From: a virus
Virus record (IMG/VR): IMGVR_UViG_3300050026_000481
Coordinates: 1 to 64,000 of that record
Direction: 5' to 3' (one strand)
DNA: 64,000 bases
Part shown: positions 25,329 through 32,592 of the stretch, in pieces
Position numbering within the stretch: the stretch's first letter is position 1
How the letters are laid out: every line of letters begins with the position of its first letter
Position numbers and translations under genes: made by a program
Notes under the pieces: model-generated
Seen by the model: the letters and a program-made list of their open reading frames with translations, nothing else
The model's database searches: none
What the model was told of the DNA's origin: nothing

Positions 25329-25687
25329 TCCCTAGCCGCCGCCTCTTTTTCCTTACTCTCTTTTTCCTTAGCGCGGACAATGTCCAGTAGGTCATAGAAG
25401 ACCAATCTTTTAATCATAATCTCTTCCAACAAATCCTGCTTCAGCGCACTATCGTTGACCTTAGTCGCGTAACCCTCGGCCGACTGAATCGCCTCAAGCA
25501 AGTGCTCCACTTCTGAGCGCTGGTGGTTGTCGTGTGGGGTATATTCGATAGGGTCGTATCTGGAAGGTACGTACACCCTACCTAATTTCTCGAGTGACCT
25601 ATCAATTTTCTTTAAGCAGATAACACATCTCGTATGTGCAAGCTGGTCCGCTGGGTCGAGAATGATTATATCGAAGTCGGGTGTCAT
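25325..25687 (-). CDS. Hypothetical helical protein with one CxxC
   Basis: 120 residues from the ATG at 25687. A further upstream ATG would lie too close to the TATA element at 25721-25729. A short N-terminal strand D-F-D-I-I-I-L-D and a C-V-I-C pair (residues ~22-25) are followed by a long acidic helical region ending in a charged K-E-K-E-S-K-E-K-E tail. It may bind zinc as a dimer. No family is recognised. Confidence 0.55.
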   Translation of the reverse strand: MTPDFDIIILDPADQLAHTRCVICLKKIDRSLEKLGRVYVPSRYDPIEYTPHDNHQRSEVEHLLEAIQSAEGYATKVNDSALKQDLLEEIMIKRLVFYDLLDIVRAKEKESKEKEAAARD

Positions 25688-25720
25688 AGTGTGTAACACT
25701 AGCATAGTGCGTTGCGATTA

Positions 25721-25729
25721 GTTATAAGC
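25721..25729 (-). promoter_or_regulatory. TATA box for the leftward 25687 gene
   Basis: Minus-strand GCTTATAAC lies about 38 nt from the ATG at 25687, giving a leader of about a dozen nucleotides. It also excludes the ATG at 25705 as the start. Confidence 0.5.
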
Positions 25730-25788
25730 TTTGCGTTTTGTGCAGGGTTTTGATATCGCTTTCACAGTTTCACGTTTCAAACGTAACT

Positions 25789-25800
25789 ATTTATAATATT
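25789..25800 (+). promoter_or_regulatory. TATA box for the small antitoxin-like gene
   Basis: ATTTATAATATT is centred about 24 nt before the ATG at 25818, consistent with a leaderless transcript. Together with the leftward box at 25721 it makes a divergent promoter region of about 70 bp. Confidence 0.6.
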
Positions 25801-25817
25801 AAAGACATTAGTTGAGT

Positions 25818-25952
25818 ATGCAAAAAACAACAATAACCGTGACAGAGGAAACACATGCGCGGTTAAAACGGAACGGTAAGTTTGGAGAGTCGTTTGACAA
25901 CCTTGTCAATCGTTTGCTTGACTGTATTGAAGGGGTGAATAAAAATGACTGA
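25818..25952 (+). CDS. VapB/DUF7557-like archaeal antitoxin-type protein
   Basis: 44 residues with the pattern T-I-T-V-T-E-E-T-H-A-R-L-K-R, then G-E-S-F-D-N-L-V-N-R-L-L-D, typical of short archaeal AbrB/VapB-like and ribbon-helix-helix antitoxins. No toxin (PIN or RelE) is recognisable next to it, so it may act as a stand-alone regulator or neutralise a host toxin. Overlaps the next gene by 8 nt. Confidence 0.7.
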   Translation: MQKTTITVTEETHARLKRNGKFGESFDNLVNRLLDCIEGVNKND

Positions 25953-26070
25953 AGAATTTATAGACCCTGAACTCTTTAAAACTGAAAGCTCTAACATGCT
26001 TCAGTTTAGGATGCTAATAAATAAACTAAATAGGATTATTGAACTGTTAGAGAAGATAGAAGAAAAATGA
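25945..26070 (+). CDS. 41-residue helical protein
   Basis: Starts within the end of the antitoxin-like gene. Residues 17-41 form a leucine/isoleucine-rich helix (M-L-I-N-K-L-N-R-I-I-E-L-L-E-K-I) suitable for dimerisation. Coupled translation suggests that it works with its upstream neighbour. Too short for any toxin motif. Confidence 0.5.
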   Translation: MTEEFIDPELFKTESSNMLQFRMLINKLNRIIELLEKIEEK

Positions 26071-26079
26071 GGTAAAGAA

Positions 26080-26283
26080 ATGAGTCTACGATGCTTGGTG
26101 GGAGCCCACAAGTTTAAAAACTACTATAGATTTCCTGGTTATTGGGTGATAAGATGTATGCGATGCGGACGGTTTGATACCGTGTTTGGTGGAAGAGGGT
26201 GGTGGGGTGACACTGGAGAAGCATACGATTATTGGAAAGATAAACCAGTTAGGAATTATGAAAAAAAGGGGGTTAAAAAATGA
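26080..26283 (+). CDS. 67-residue Cys/aromatic-rich protein
   Basis: Contains C-L-V-G-A-H near the start and C-M-R-C-G at residues ~26-30, followed by a Gly/Trp-rich stretch (G-G-R-G-W-W-G-D) and a basic tail. The Cys-x2-Cys with upstream Cys/His could bind one zinc. It overlaps the next gene by 4 nt. Confidence 0.5.
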   Translation: MSLRCLVGAHKFKNYYRFPGYWVIRCMRCGRFDTVFGGRGWWGDTGEAYDYWKDKPVRNYEKKGVKK

Positions 26284-26462
26284 CCTGGGAACTAGTTTGT
26301 GTTAAGTGTAAGAAAGACAAGTGTTTAGTAACTGTCAATTTTGAAAAGGACGACCAGTATTCAGTACAAAGTCCGAAAGCACTCGCAAAAGAGCTGATGA
26401 GATGGTTAAAAGGAGAAACTATAGGACACAGCAATAACACAACCCCGCGCCGTTTTCGGTAA
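26280..26462 (+). CDS. 60-residue CxxC protein
   Basis: Opens with W-E-L-V-C-V-K-C-K-K-D-K-C, three Cys in a zinc-knuckle spacing, followed by a beta strand and an acidic-then-basic helix. The ATGA overlap with the preceding gene suggests a coupled pair. Function unknown. Confidence 0.5.
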   Translation: MTWELVCVKCKKDKCLVTVNFEKDDQYSVQSPKALAKELMRWLKGETIGHSNNTTPRRFR

Positions 26463-26474
26463 ACTTATATATCA
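26463..26474 (+). promoter_or_regulatory. TATA box for the recombination operon
   Basis: AACTTATATATC directly after the stop of the CxxC gene. The predicted start near 26498 gives a leader of about 110 nt before the SSB-like gene, including a strong hairpin. Confidence 0.6.
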
Positions 26475-26511
26475 TTGTGGCCATATCTAAAGGTAGCGAC
26501 AAACAACATGG

Positions 26512-26582
26512 CGTGGGGTCTTCATGATTCATGATATACACCTCCACCCCACGCTCCCTCCGATTCTTTTTTGCTGAGGTGA
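26512..26582 (+). promoter_or_regulatory. Structured leader with 9-bp hairpin and T6 tract
   Basis: GCGTGGGGT (26512-26520) pairs with ACCCCACGC (26547-26555) over nine base pairs. The 26-nt loop holds CATGATTCATG. A CTTTTTT tract follows at about 26574. The arrangement could terminate a short RNA of about 80 nt or attenuate the operon behind it. Confidence 0.5.
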
Positions 26583-26611
26583 ATCCTAAGACCACAAATG
26601 AGGAATAAAAA

Positions 26612-27055
26612 ATGCCAAAACCACGATTTATGACACCAGAAGATGTTAGATTAGATGATGCTAAACCAGAACTCGAAGGAAATGAATTCCAGCACGAGTC
26701 GTTTCAACTAGAGCGGCCCGCACACGTGCCTAGACTTTCCGAGGGTACGCACGACGCCGAAATCCTAAAAATGCACCGCACGAGAGAACCTTCTTTTGAT
26801 GACCCCAGTGTAATGGAGGACAAAATAGTCGTTCTGTTTAGTACTAACGAAGGCACAATCCAGCGCACTATGAATGAAAAATACCACGAAAAGAGCGTAC
26901 TGGGGCAGCTCCTTACCGCGGCGCTTGGCGAGATACCGGCATCGATTAGCAGCGATGACCTCGTAGGGAAAAAGCTGAGGATTACTATTATTCACAAGGA
27001 AAAGGGCGCGGACATTTGGGAGAATGTGTCTGCATTTAAGAAGCCCAGAAGTTAA
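26612..27055 (+). CDS. Putative single-strand DNA-binding / recombination protein
   Basis: 147 residues. After an acidic N-terminus (1-45), residues 50-145 form a beta-rich domain with E-G-T-H-D-A-E-I-L, Y-H-E-K-S-V-L-G-Q-L-L-T-A-A-L-G and D-D-L-V-G-K-K-L-R-I-T-I. This pattern is found in the small phage proteins (DUF669-like) that accompany RecB-type exonucleases and act as SSB. The exonuclease at 29737 supports such a pair. The stop lies within inverted-repeat site 3. Confidence 0.5.
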   Translation: MPKPRFMTPEDVRLDDAKPELEGNEFQHESFQLERPAHVPRLSEGTHDAEILKMHRTREPSFDDPSVMEDKIVVLFSTNEGTIQRTMNEKYHEKSVLGQLLTAALGEIPASISSDDLVGKKLRITIIHKEKGADIWENVSAFKKPRS

Positions 27056-27065
27056 CCAGTGTCAA
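27052..27065. promoter_or_regulatory. Recurrent inverted repeat, site 3
   Basis: TTAAC-CAGT-GTCAA, one mismatch from a perfect palindrome, overlaps the TAA of the SSB-like gene and precedes an 80-bp gap before the next start. It is identical to site 8 at 49874. Confidence 0.7.
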
Positions 27066-27135
27066 TCTATCACGATTTAACACAAACGCGACGCAAACAC
27101 AAGCCTTAAGCTAACGTAAACAAACCGTACAAACC

Positions 27136-27360
27136 ATGAATCAAGGGGAACACGAGCTGCTGCGACAGGCAGTAGCGGAAAATATAAAGATGCGCGAACG
27201 GTATGAGAATGTACTCAACGAACTCGATAACCTCTGGACATCCCTTAGGGAGCTCCAGGACTCACATGATGATTTCTACGAGAAAGCAACGTCATTCCGC
27301 GCCGACGCGCTGAAGTGGCGCACATGCACGGTTAGGGAAATAGAACAAAAAATAAAGTAA
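27136..27360 (+). CDS. Coiled-coil protein
   Basis: 74 residues, predicted almost wholly helical with heptads (L-L-R-Q-A-V-A-E-N-I, V-L-N-E-L-D-N-L-W-T-S-L-R-E-L). One Cys. Similar short coiled coils occur at 30816 and 44-45 kb. No enzyme motif is visible. Confidence 0.5.
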   Translation: MNQGEHELLRQAVAENIKMRERYENVLNELDNLWTSLRELQDSHDDFYEKATSFRADALKWRTCTVREIEQKIK

Positions 27361-27415
27361 AAGTTACGTGGCGGCGGCATCGCAGGAGCACCGACTGCCG
27401 CGGCCGTGACACATT

Positions 27416-27440
27416 GGGTGGTTAAGTCCACCCATATTTT
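27416..27440 (+). terminator. Hairpin with A/T-rich tail
   Basis: GGGTGG (27416-27421) pairs with CCACCC (27428-27433) around TTAAGT, followed by ATATTTTTTATT. It lies 17 nt before the next ATG, so it may end the previous unit or act as a translational control element. Confidence 0.5.
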
Positions 27441-27456
27441 TTATTATAGAGGGAAA

Positions 27457-28239
27457 ATGAGCAATAATATCTATCTTGTGTCTGGCGGCAAGGATTCAAC
27501 AGCTATGCTTATCAATGCCCTTGAAAACGGCGACCAAGTAGATTCAGCTCTCTTCTTAGATACCACTCTTGAGTTTCCAGAACTTTACACTTATCTCGAT
27601 AAACTCGACGCATATATCGCCGACTACGGCATACAAATCGAACGACGCGTCACATCATCAACGCCGTTCGAGGAACGGTTCTACCGCGTCCGCGAGAGGG
27701 GGCAATTAAAGGGGACGGTCTTAGGCTTCCCGTACGCGGCATTCCCACGCAACTGCTGGATACGCAGGGAATTTAAGGCGTTCCCTAAGCCTGGAGAAAA
27801 CGATTGTCACATGATTGGCATCGCCTATGACGAACGCCACCGCACCAATAGGAAGATGTACTCCGAGGAAGTTGAATGTGTAGGCTGCGCGCCGTTTGCC
27901 GACCATTGTAACACACTTGCGCTTCAAGTATCAAAATATTACAAATTCCCTTTAATCACATGGAAATGGACCGAGGCCGATTGCATCAATTTTTTAGAAG
28001 AACGTAACATGCTGAACCCACTTTATGACCGATTTAAGCGTATAGGTTGTTGGCTGTGTGTATATCAGCGGAAAGACTCGCTGTACAATCTTTATACATA
28101 TTATCCAGAACTATGGGGTCAACTATTGAAGTATGAGCAGGATAGCCCCCACGGGTTCAAACCAATGATGACGTTGACAGAGTGGCAGAATGAATTTGAC
28201 AAGCGGAACGCGACTAAACAGTTGACGCTAGAAGCATGA
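27457..28239 (+). CDS. PAPS-reductase-family protein (ATP pyrophosphatase)
   Basis: 260 residues from the ATG behind AGAGGGAAA. The PP-loop S-G-G-K-D-S at residues 9-14 binds ATP pyrophosphate. E-F-P-E-L then follows, with Y-D-E-R-H in the core, and Cys pairs C-V-G-C at ~148-151 and C-W-L-C at ~207-210. Virus-encoded members of this superfamily are common and poorly understood. They may provide sulfur for nucleic acid modification (DndC relatives) or act in host sulfur metabolism. The four late Cys could hold an iron-sulfur cluster. The adjacent zinc-ribbon regulator begins 6 nt later. Confidence 0.85.
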   Translation: MSNNIYLVSGGKDSTAMLINALENGDQVDSALFLDTTLEFPELYTYLDKLDAYIADYGIQIERRVTSSTPFEERFYRVRERGQLKGTVLGFPYAAFPRNCWIRREFKAFPKPGENDCHMIGIAYDERHRTNRKMYSEEVECVGCAPFADHCNTLALQVSKYYKFPLITWKWTEADCINFLEERNMLNPLYDRFKRIGCWLCVYQRKDSLYNLYTYYPELWGQLLKYEQDSPHGFKPMMTLTEWQNEFDKRNATKQLTLEA

Positions 28240-28245
28240 GGAACC

Positions 28246-28638
28246 GTGACTGAGGAAGCATCAGAACGTAGGAAGTATTGTAACTGCGGCTCGAAACTTG
28301 ATTACACAGCCACCGACGGTAAAGTCCATTTAGCCTGTAGTAACTGTGAACGGACATACCCATTGGACGGCCAAATAAACACTGGTCAAGATATTACTCT
28401 TGATGATACTGATTATAGAATTCTTAAACATATAGCATTCGTAGCCTACGCTAGTCCTATGGAGCTAGCCTTGTGCGGCAAGTCATATGCTACGATAATT
28501 AGACGGGTAAGGCGGCTGGCAAAGGCTGGCTATTTGCATTTACACAAGAAGAACCTCCACCGATTATTTTTATACCGCACCGAGCGGCTGGAAGAGCTGG
28601 CGGCAGAGAAAGAGTGGTGTGGGTTGAAGAAGAAGTGA
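28246..28638 (+). CDS. Zinc-ribbon winged-helix regulator
   Basis: 130 residues, GTG start. Residues 12-36 are a zinc ribbon (C-N-C-G ... C-S-N-C). Residues ~52-125 form a winged helix: D-Y-R-I-L-K-H-I-A, recognition-like S-Y-A-T-I-I-R-R-V-R-R-L-A-K-A-G-Y-L, and a wing ending L-F-L-Y-R-T-E-R-L. Probably a transcription regulator of viral or host genes. The close spacing to the PAPS-reductase-like gene suggests joint expression. Confidence 0.7.
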   Translation: MTEEASERRKYCNCGSKLDYTATDGKVHLACSNCERTYPLDGQINTGQDITLDDTDYRILKHIAFVAYASPMELALCGKSYATIIRRVRRLAKAGYLHLHKKNLHRLFLYRTERLEELAAEKEWCGLKKK

Positions 28639-28652
28639 GAAACGGTGAGTGA

Positions 28653-29183
28653 ATGAAGTATCCCAGCTTTGGTGATGACCTAGCATTCAGCCAGGAACCT
28701 AATTATCTGCAGCGCATGGAGGAATTTTATCATATCTTTTTTGCACCACTCGGCAAGGTCACTACGAAACGTATAACAGAAATTGACGAAAATAAAAAAG
28801 GGTACGACATTCTTATCATAATCGATGATGGCGAACAGTATATCAAAGTAGAAGAAAAAGCCGACCGTTATCCTTCAAAAAATATTGTGCTCGAGCTGTG
28901 GAGTGACCTAAACCATAAAGTCGGCTGGCTGTATTCCGCTCGATGTGATTGGCTTGCGTATCACTATGTAAGTACGGGGCTCACCCAGATGCTGCCGATG
29001 CCCGCGCTAAAACTTGCGTTTAAAGATAATGAGATGGAGTGGCGAGATACATACCGCGTACTCACAAAAGAGAACAGAGGTTGGACCACCCAGTTTATGC
29101 TAGTACCCTTAGATGTTTTATGGGACGCCATCAGAGGCGTTCTTGTTCACGACCACGGGATTAATCACGGCGAGAGGTGGTAA
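28653..29183 (+). CDS. Putative PD-(D/E)XK-fold nuclease
   Basis: 176 residues. The core G-Y-D-I-L-I-I-I-D-D-G then I-K-V-E-E-K gives D52, E67/E68 and K69, the D...ExK spacing of the restriction-endonuclease-like fold. Downstream R-Y-P-S-K-N-I-V-L-E-L and a W-L-A-Y-H-Y segment fit the following helix and strand. It may be a DNA nuclease or resolvase-like protein of the recombination set. It overlaps the next gene by 7 nt. Confidence 0.55.
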   Translation: MKYPSFGDDLAFSQEPNYLQRMEEFYHIFFAPLGKVTTKRITEIDENKKGYDILIIIDDGEQYIKVEEKADRYPSKNIVLELWSDLNHKVGWLYSARCDWLAYHYVSTGLTQMLPMPALKLAFKDNEMEWRDTYRVLTKENRGWTTQFMLVPLDVLWDAIRGVLVHDHGINHGERW

Positions 29184-29581
29184 ACACGGAAGTAACTGCA
29201 CCAAATAGTGTAAAGATAGAAGCGCCAGATGAGCAAATCTATGAATTAATAAAACTAATCCGACAAAAATACGATAACTCTTGCCACTTCCTGCGCGGCC
29301 CTTTGTGGCGCACGGGGAAACTGACGTATAATGAGAAGCTAATCAATGTGCAGTTCCATCTGGTGAATCACCACATTTACGAAGTTCAGAAAAACGACGA
29401 CATCAAATTGGTGAAGACGTACTGGAGGGTCAGTGGAAGAGGTAATGTAAATCCTATCACTAGAGCCGAAGCTATTGAGATTATCGACAAACGAACGGAT
29501 TATGTCGAGGACTCCGATTTAGGGGAAGTACCTGCTGATGATAGCGGCGCGATTCCATATAACCCTAGTTGCGACTGGTGA
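29177..29581 (+). CDS. Hypothetical alpha/beta protein
   Basis: 134 residues, GTG start overlapping the nuclease-like gene. Residues 15-75 contain I-Y-E-L-I-K-L-I-R-Q-K-Y, R-G-P-L-W-R-T-G-K-L and V-Q-F-H-L-V-N-H-H-I-Y-E-V. The C-terminus is acidic and probably disordered. No family is recognised; it is conserved in frame with no stops and is flanked by recombination nucleases. Confidence 0.5.
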   Translation: MVNTEVTAPNSVKIEAPDEQIYELIKLIRQKYDNSCHFLRGPLWRTGKLTYNEKLINVQFHLVNHHIYEVQKNDDIKLVKTYWRVSGRGNVNPITRAEAIEIIDKRTDYVEDSDLGEVPADDSGAIPYNPSCDW

Positions 29582-29584
29582 GCC

Positions 29585-29740
29585 ATGAAGCGGAATAAAC
29601 AAAACCAATCGCGCACCATACTCTGCGGCTGCCGGCAGTCACAGAACTATAATTTTCCTTGTACCCACGGCTTCACCGCCGAGCACAGGCGGCAGGGGTT
29701 GATGGCTCACTGTAAACGCTGCGTGGGTGGTGAACGGTGA
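29585..29740 (+). CDS. 51-residue Cys/His-rich protein
   Basis: C-G-C at residues 14-16, P-C-T-H-G at ~25-29, and C-K-R-C at ~43-46 give five Cys plus His for zinc. Its end overlaps the GTG start of the exonuclease gene. It may be a small accessory zinc finger of the recombination complex, but this rests on position only. Confidence 0.5.
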   Translation: MKRNKQNQSRTILCGCRQSQNYNFPCTHGFTAEHRRQGLMAHCKRCVGGER

Positions 29741-30477
29741 AATTAACGCGCTCATATCGCAAAGGCATTGGCCGAGTATATATTGACGAGGATAAGCGAG
29801 AGTATCCATCTGTAACCACCATATTAAACGGCACACTTGCCAAAGGAATCTGGCTAGGCAAATGGCAGGACAGAATGCGCCGCGAGCAGTTCCACGCCCG
29901 TGTAGAAGTAGAATCCTTAAAAGGCTTAACCACCGAAAATGTTTACGATTGCTTCGATGATGCCCTCGCGCATCCGAATAATTATAGAGACGCGGCAGGG
30001 GATGTCGGCACCTTTTACCACAAGGCCATCGAGGCGCATTTGACTGATAACGATACAACGGAGTTCCTGATAAAGAACCCCAACGTGGAAGGTGTTTTAA
30101 GTAGTTTATATGAGTGGGAATGTGCGACAAAACTTACCCCTATTCATGTAGAACAATATATCGCAAGCCCGCGGTACGGATACGGTGGAACGATAGACTT
30201 GGTTGGCACGCAGGACAAAACCCTCGCGCTTTTCGATTTCAAAACCGGCAGCCTACAGGATGACGCCCTGCTGCAGCTCGCAGCATACTCGATGGCGTAT
30301 CAGGAAATCTACGGTAGGCGGCCAGATAAAACGGCATTCATTAAGGTAGATGTAGCTAAGGGCACTATAAAAGAAGCACCGCCGCTATCATACCATGAAA
30401 TCTCACAATACTTTGATTTGTTCCTTTCAGCTTTTAAGCTGTGGAAATGGAGACAACTAAAACAATTCGGAGGTTAA
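29737..30477 (+). CDS. RecB/Cas4-like PD-(D/E)XK exonuclease
   Basis: 246 residues from GTG. The family residues are present in order: G-x-F-x-H with H95, G-G-T-I-D with D154, F-D-F-K with D167 and K169, and Q180-x3-Y184 in L-Q-L-A-A-Y. An N-terminal S-V-T-T-I-L motif is also typical of phage exonucleases of this type. It would resect DNA ends for recombination or genome maturation, probably with the SSB-like protein at 26612. Confidence 0.82.
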   Translation: MKLTRSYRKGIGRVYIDEDKREYPSVTTILNGTLAKGIWLGKWQDRMRREQFHARVEVESLKGLTTENVYDCFDDALAHPNNYRDAAGDVGTFYHKAIEAHLTDNDTTEFLIKNPNVEGVLSSLYEWECATKLTPIHVEQYIASPRYGYGGTIDLVGTQDKTLALFDFKTGSLQDDALLQLAAYSMAYQEIYGRRPDKTAFIKVDVAKGTIKEAPPLSYHEISQYFDLFLSAFKLWKWRQLKQFGG

Positions 30478-30479
30478 AG

Positions 30480-30671
30480 GTGAAGTATAAAATCTTAATT
30501 GGAATCCTAATCGCGGCATTGATTTTAACAGCAATTCCCACTGCCGCCGCACCGAACGAAACCTGCGTAGCTACAGTTTGCGCGCAGTGTACGAGCTGCG
30601 CGAGCAGCCACCCATCGGAATGCTCTGCAGGTAGTTGCCCAGCGCACGGGTTGATTGCTAATGCCACCTGA
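30480..30671 (+). CDS. Secreted Cys-rich micro-protein
   Basis: 63 residues from GTG, which follows GGAGGTTAAAG. Residues 1-23 are a signal peptide or anchor (I-L-I-G-I-L-I-A-A-L-I-L-T-A-I-P-T-A-A-A). The mature part holds seven Cys in 32 residues (C-V-A-T-V-C-A-Q-C-T-S-C, then C-S-A-G-S-C) and ends in G-L-I-A-N-A-T. The dense Cys would need an oxidising or metal-rich location. A host-directed exported factor or virion-exit component is possible. Confidence 0.6.
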   Translation: MKYKILIGILIAALILTAIPTAAAPNETCVATVCAQCTSCASSHPSECSAGSCPAHGLIANAT

Positions 30672-30816
30672 AAGTGACTTGTTGGAACCAATAATACTAT
30701 TCGTGGTCCTACTCGCCGCCTTCAGCGCGGCAAGGATACTCTGGGCTTGGTGGGATTCTCGCAATCTGCGCAAGGCAGAGGAACTCAACGGTATGCGCTG
30801 GAGGTGGATGCGGTAA
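30661..30816 (+). CDS. 51-residue single-pass membrane protein
   Basis: Overlaps the previous gene end by 11 nt. Residues ~9-29 form one membrane helix (I-I-L-F-V-V-L-L-A-A-F-S-A-A-R-I-L-W-A-W-W); the tail is Arg/Trp-rich (R-W-R-W-M-R). Overlaps the next ATG (TAATG). It could be a small holin or pinholin; no proof. Confidence 0.5.
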   Translation: MPPESDLLEPIILFVVLLAAFSAARILWAWWDSRNLRKAEELNGMRWRWMR

Positions 30817-31049
30817 TGAATCTTGAAAATCCTGAGATGGAATCACTCAAAGAGGAGAATCAACAATTAAAGAGGGATATCGAATATTTAGCCTCAGAGC
30901 GTGCCAATGAGAAACGGCGCGCAGAGAAGTTGGAAGAGCAGATGAAAACAATGCGCATGCTCTACGAGGCCGAAGCCAGCGAAGCGGATGACCTTGCTCA
31001 TGAGGTATCACGACTTAACAAGGTTCTCAAGGAGAAGAATGGTAAATAA
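30816..31049 (+). CDS. Coiled-coil protein
   Basis: 77 residues from the ATG in a TAATG overlap. Strong heptads (S-L-K-E-E-N-Q-Q-L-K-R-D-I-E-Y-L) continue to the end. With the preceding membrane protein it might form a membrane-linked pair. Its end overlaps the start of the following glycosidase-like gene. Confidence 0.55.
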   Translation: MNLENPEMESLKEENQQLKRDIEYLASERANEKRRAEKLEEQMKTMRMLYEAEASEADDLAHEVSRLNKVLKEKNGK

Positions 31050-32463
31050 GCCGACTTACCCCTGTAAAACCCTTAACGCTGGTATGATGCTCGGGCCGGT
31101 ATGGTGCGACTCGTATGTCAATTGGGGTACGCACTATTCACTCACCAACGGTTCCGGTTCAATCTCAAACCGCACATGCGCCGGAGCTATAGTAACAAAA
31201 ACTAATATCGGTTCTGATAACACAAAAGCATACATGATGGCCCCCGATGCTAACGGCACAAAGTGGGACTTGTATTTTGACTTGGAATACGGTCAAGCAA
31301 TTAACTATAATACCGCAGCCCAAGGACAACCGAGTCTCACGGTACTTGAGGACTTTGCCAACTACTATGTGTCTCTTGCAGAGGATATGGGTCTAAAATG
31401 GTGGCTGGAAGTTTCAGAAGTCACGAACAGCGGAAATTATACCTATCAGTCGCCATATTCTGCGTACGAATCAGTACTTGGCCCATGGTGCGATTATATC
31501 GAAAACAATTGTTCTAAAAACTTTGTAGGGTACAGTGTCGAAGTCGCATATGAAAACTTCTTTAGGTGGCTCCGACCGCGCACAACGTATGCGATAGCGA
31601 ACAAAGAGTGGAGCGGATACACGTACTCAGCACTACTTCAGTATAAAGACCCGACGACGGGAGTGACGGGATATGCCACGCCAGCTCAAAGGTTAGCGGA
31701 GATTGACCAACTCGTTGTTGAAGTATTTACCCCCGACCCATCGCAGATGTTCGACCTCTGGGTCGCAAACCTAGGGGCGTATGCTGCACAGTTCCCTAAC
31801 CTTCCGATTATACTAAACGTAGACCAAATAGGCAATAAAGAATCGTGGACTGGTGGCCCACCTCCAGCGGGGTCGCCGGTTGACGGCGGGCAGGGGTACT
31901 GGTATCCTGATACATCACCATTTACTACGACCGTTAATACCAATAGGTTAGCGAACGAACGCCAGGTATTTCTTAAACGAGCACAGAAGTTACGTGATAT
32001 CCTAATAGCGGCGCGCGGGCGAGCGTTTGACGGCGTTATCTACAACTTCGTAAACTCGGACTTTTGGCCGTATGGCACCGCACCGACGGTTAGCTGGCAT
32101 CTTGGATTTGTTGATTCTATATTATCGACGATAGTAGGAGGTGATAATACGACAACATTAAACCCATCGACAAGCAATTCAGCTTCCATTATCATTGGCG
32201 ACGCACCGGTGGCCTCGACGCTCACGGCAAGTTGCCCCACTACAGGCACGACGGGAGCAGCATTCGCTGTGACAGGGAAACTCACGCGAAATGACACCGG
32301 CGCAGGGGTCAGTGGCATGACCATACAACTGCAGCAAAACGGGACAAACGTGGCAGGTAAGACCGCTACAACGGCATCCGACGGCACGTATACAATCTCG
32401 ATGACTGAAACCGCGGCAGGGACGTATCAACTTCAGACAACCTTTGCGGGTGGAAGCGTATGA
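31039..32463 (+). CDS. TIM-barrel glycosidase-like protein with C-terminal Ig-like domain
   Basis: 474 residues from the ATG after AAGGAGAAGA. Residues 1-375 show alternating strands and helices with W-D-L-Y-F-D-L-E-Y, K-W-W-L-E-V-S-E-V, F-V-G-Y-S-V-E-V-A-Y-E and D-G-V-I-Y-N-F-V, a barrel pattern with acidic residues at strand ends (D-L-E-Y, E-V-A-Y-E) that could be catalytic. Residues ~395-474 form an Ig/CarboxypepD-regulatory-like domain (G-K-L-T-R-N-D-T-G-A-G-V-S-G). A host envelope glycan hydrolase is the best guess. No signal peptide is visible. Confidence 0.6.
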   Translation: MVNKPTYPCKTLNAGMMLGPVWCDSYVNWGTHYSLTNGSGSISNRTCAGAIVTKTNIGSDNTKAYMMAPDANGTKWDLYFDLEYGQAINYNTAAQGQPSLTVLEDFANYYVSLAEDMGLKWWLEVSEVTNSGNYTYQSPYSAYESVLGPWCDYIENNCSKNFVGYSVEVAYENFFRWLRPRTTYAIANKEWSGYTYSALLQYKDPTTGVTGYATPAQRLAEIDQLVVEVFTPDPSQMFDLWVANLGAYAAQFPNLPIILNVDQIGNKESWTGGPPPAGSPVDGGQGYWYPDTSPFTTTVNTNRLANERQVFLKRAQKLRDILIAARGRAFDGVIYNFVNSDFWPYGTAPTVSWHLGFVDSILSTIVGGDNTTTLNPSTSNSASIIIGDAPVASTLTASCPTTGTTGAAFAVTGKLTRNDTGAGVSGMTIQLQQNGTNVAGKTATTASDGTYTISMTETAAGTYQLQTTFAGGSV

Positions 32464-32558
32464 CAGTACTGAAAGGTTCAACAAGCAAACCTGAGAAAAT
32501 AGTAGTTAAGAAAAAATGCTTTGTGAGGGTGGCATTAAAGAAGTTGAGAAGGTCATAA
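32460..32558 (+). CDS. 32-residue basic micro-ORF
   Basis: ATG overlaps the previous stop. The peptide is Lys/Arg-rich (V-V-K-K-K-C-F-V-R-V-A-L-K-K-L-R-R-S). Its stop lies inside a terminator hairpin, which makes it less certain. Confidence 0.3.
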   Translation: MTVLKGSTSKPEKIVVKKKCFVRVALKKLRRS

Positions 32559-32573
32559 AGCCTTCTCTTTTTA
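32546..32573 (+). terminator. Hairpin plus T5 terminator
   Basis: GAGAAGG (32546-32552) pairs with CCTTCTC (32561-32567) around an 8-nt loop and is followed by TTTTTAAT. It separates the two large glycosidase-like genes. Confidence 0.7.
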
Positions 32574-32592
32574 ATATTACAAGGAGATACTA

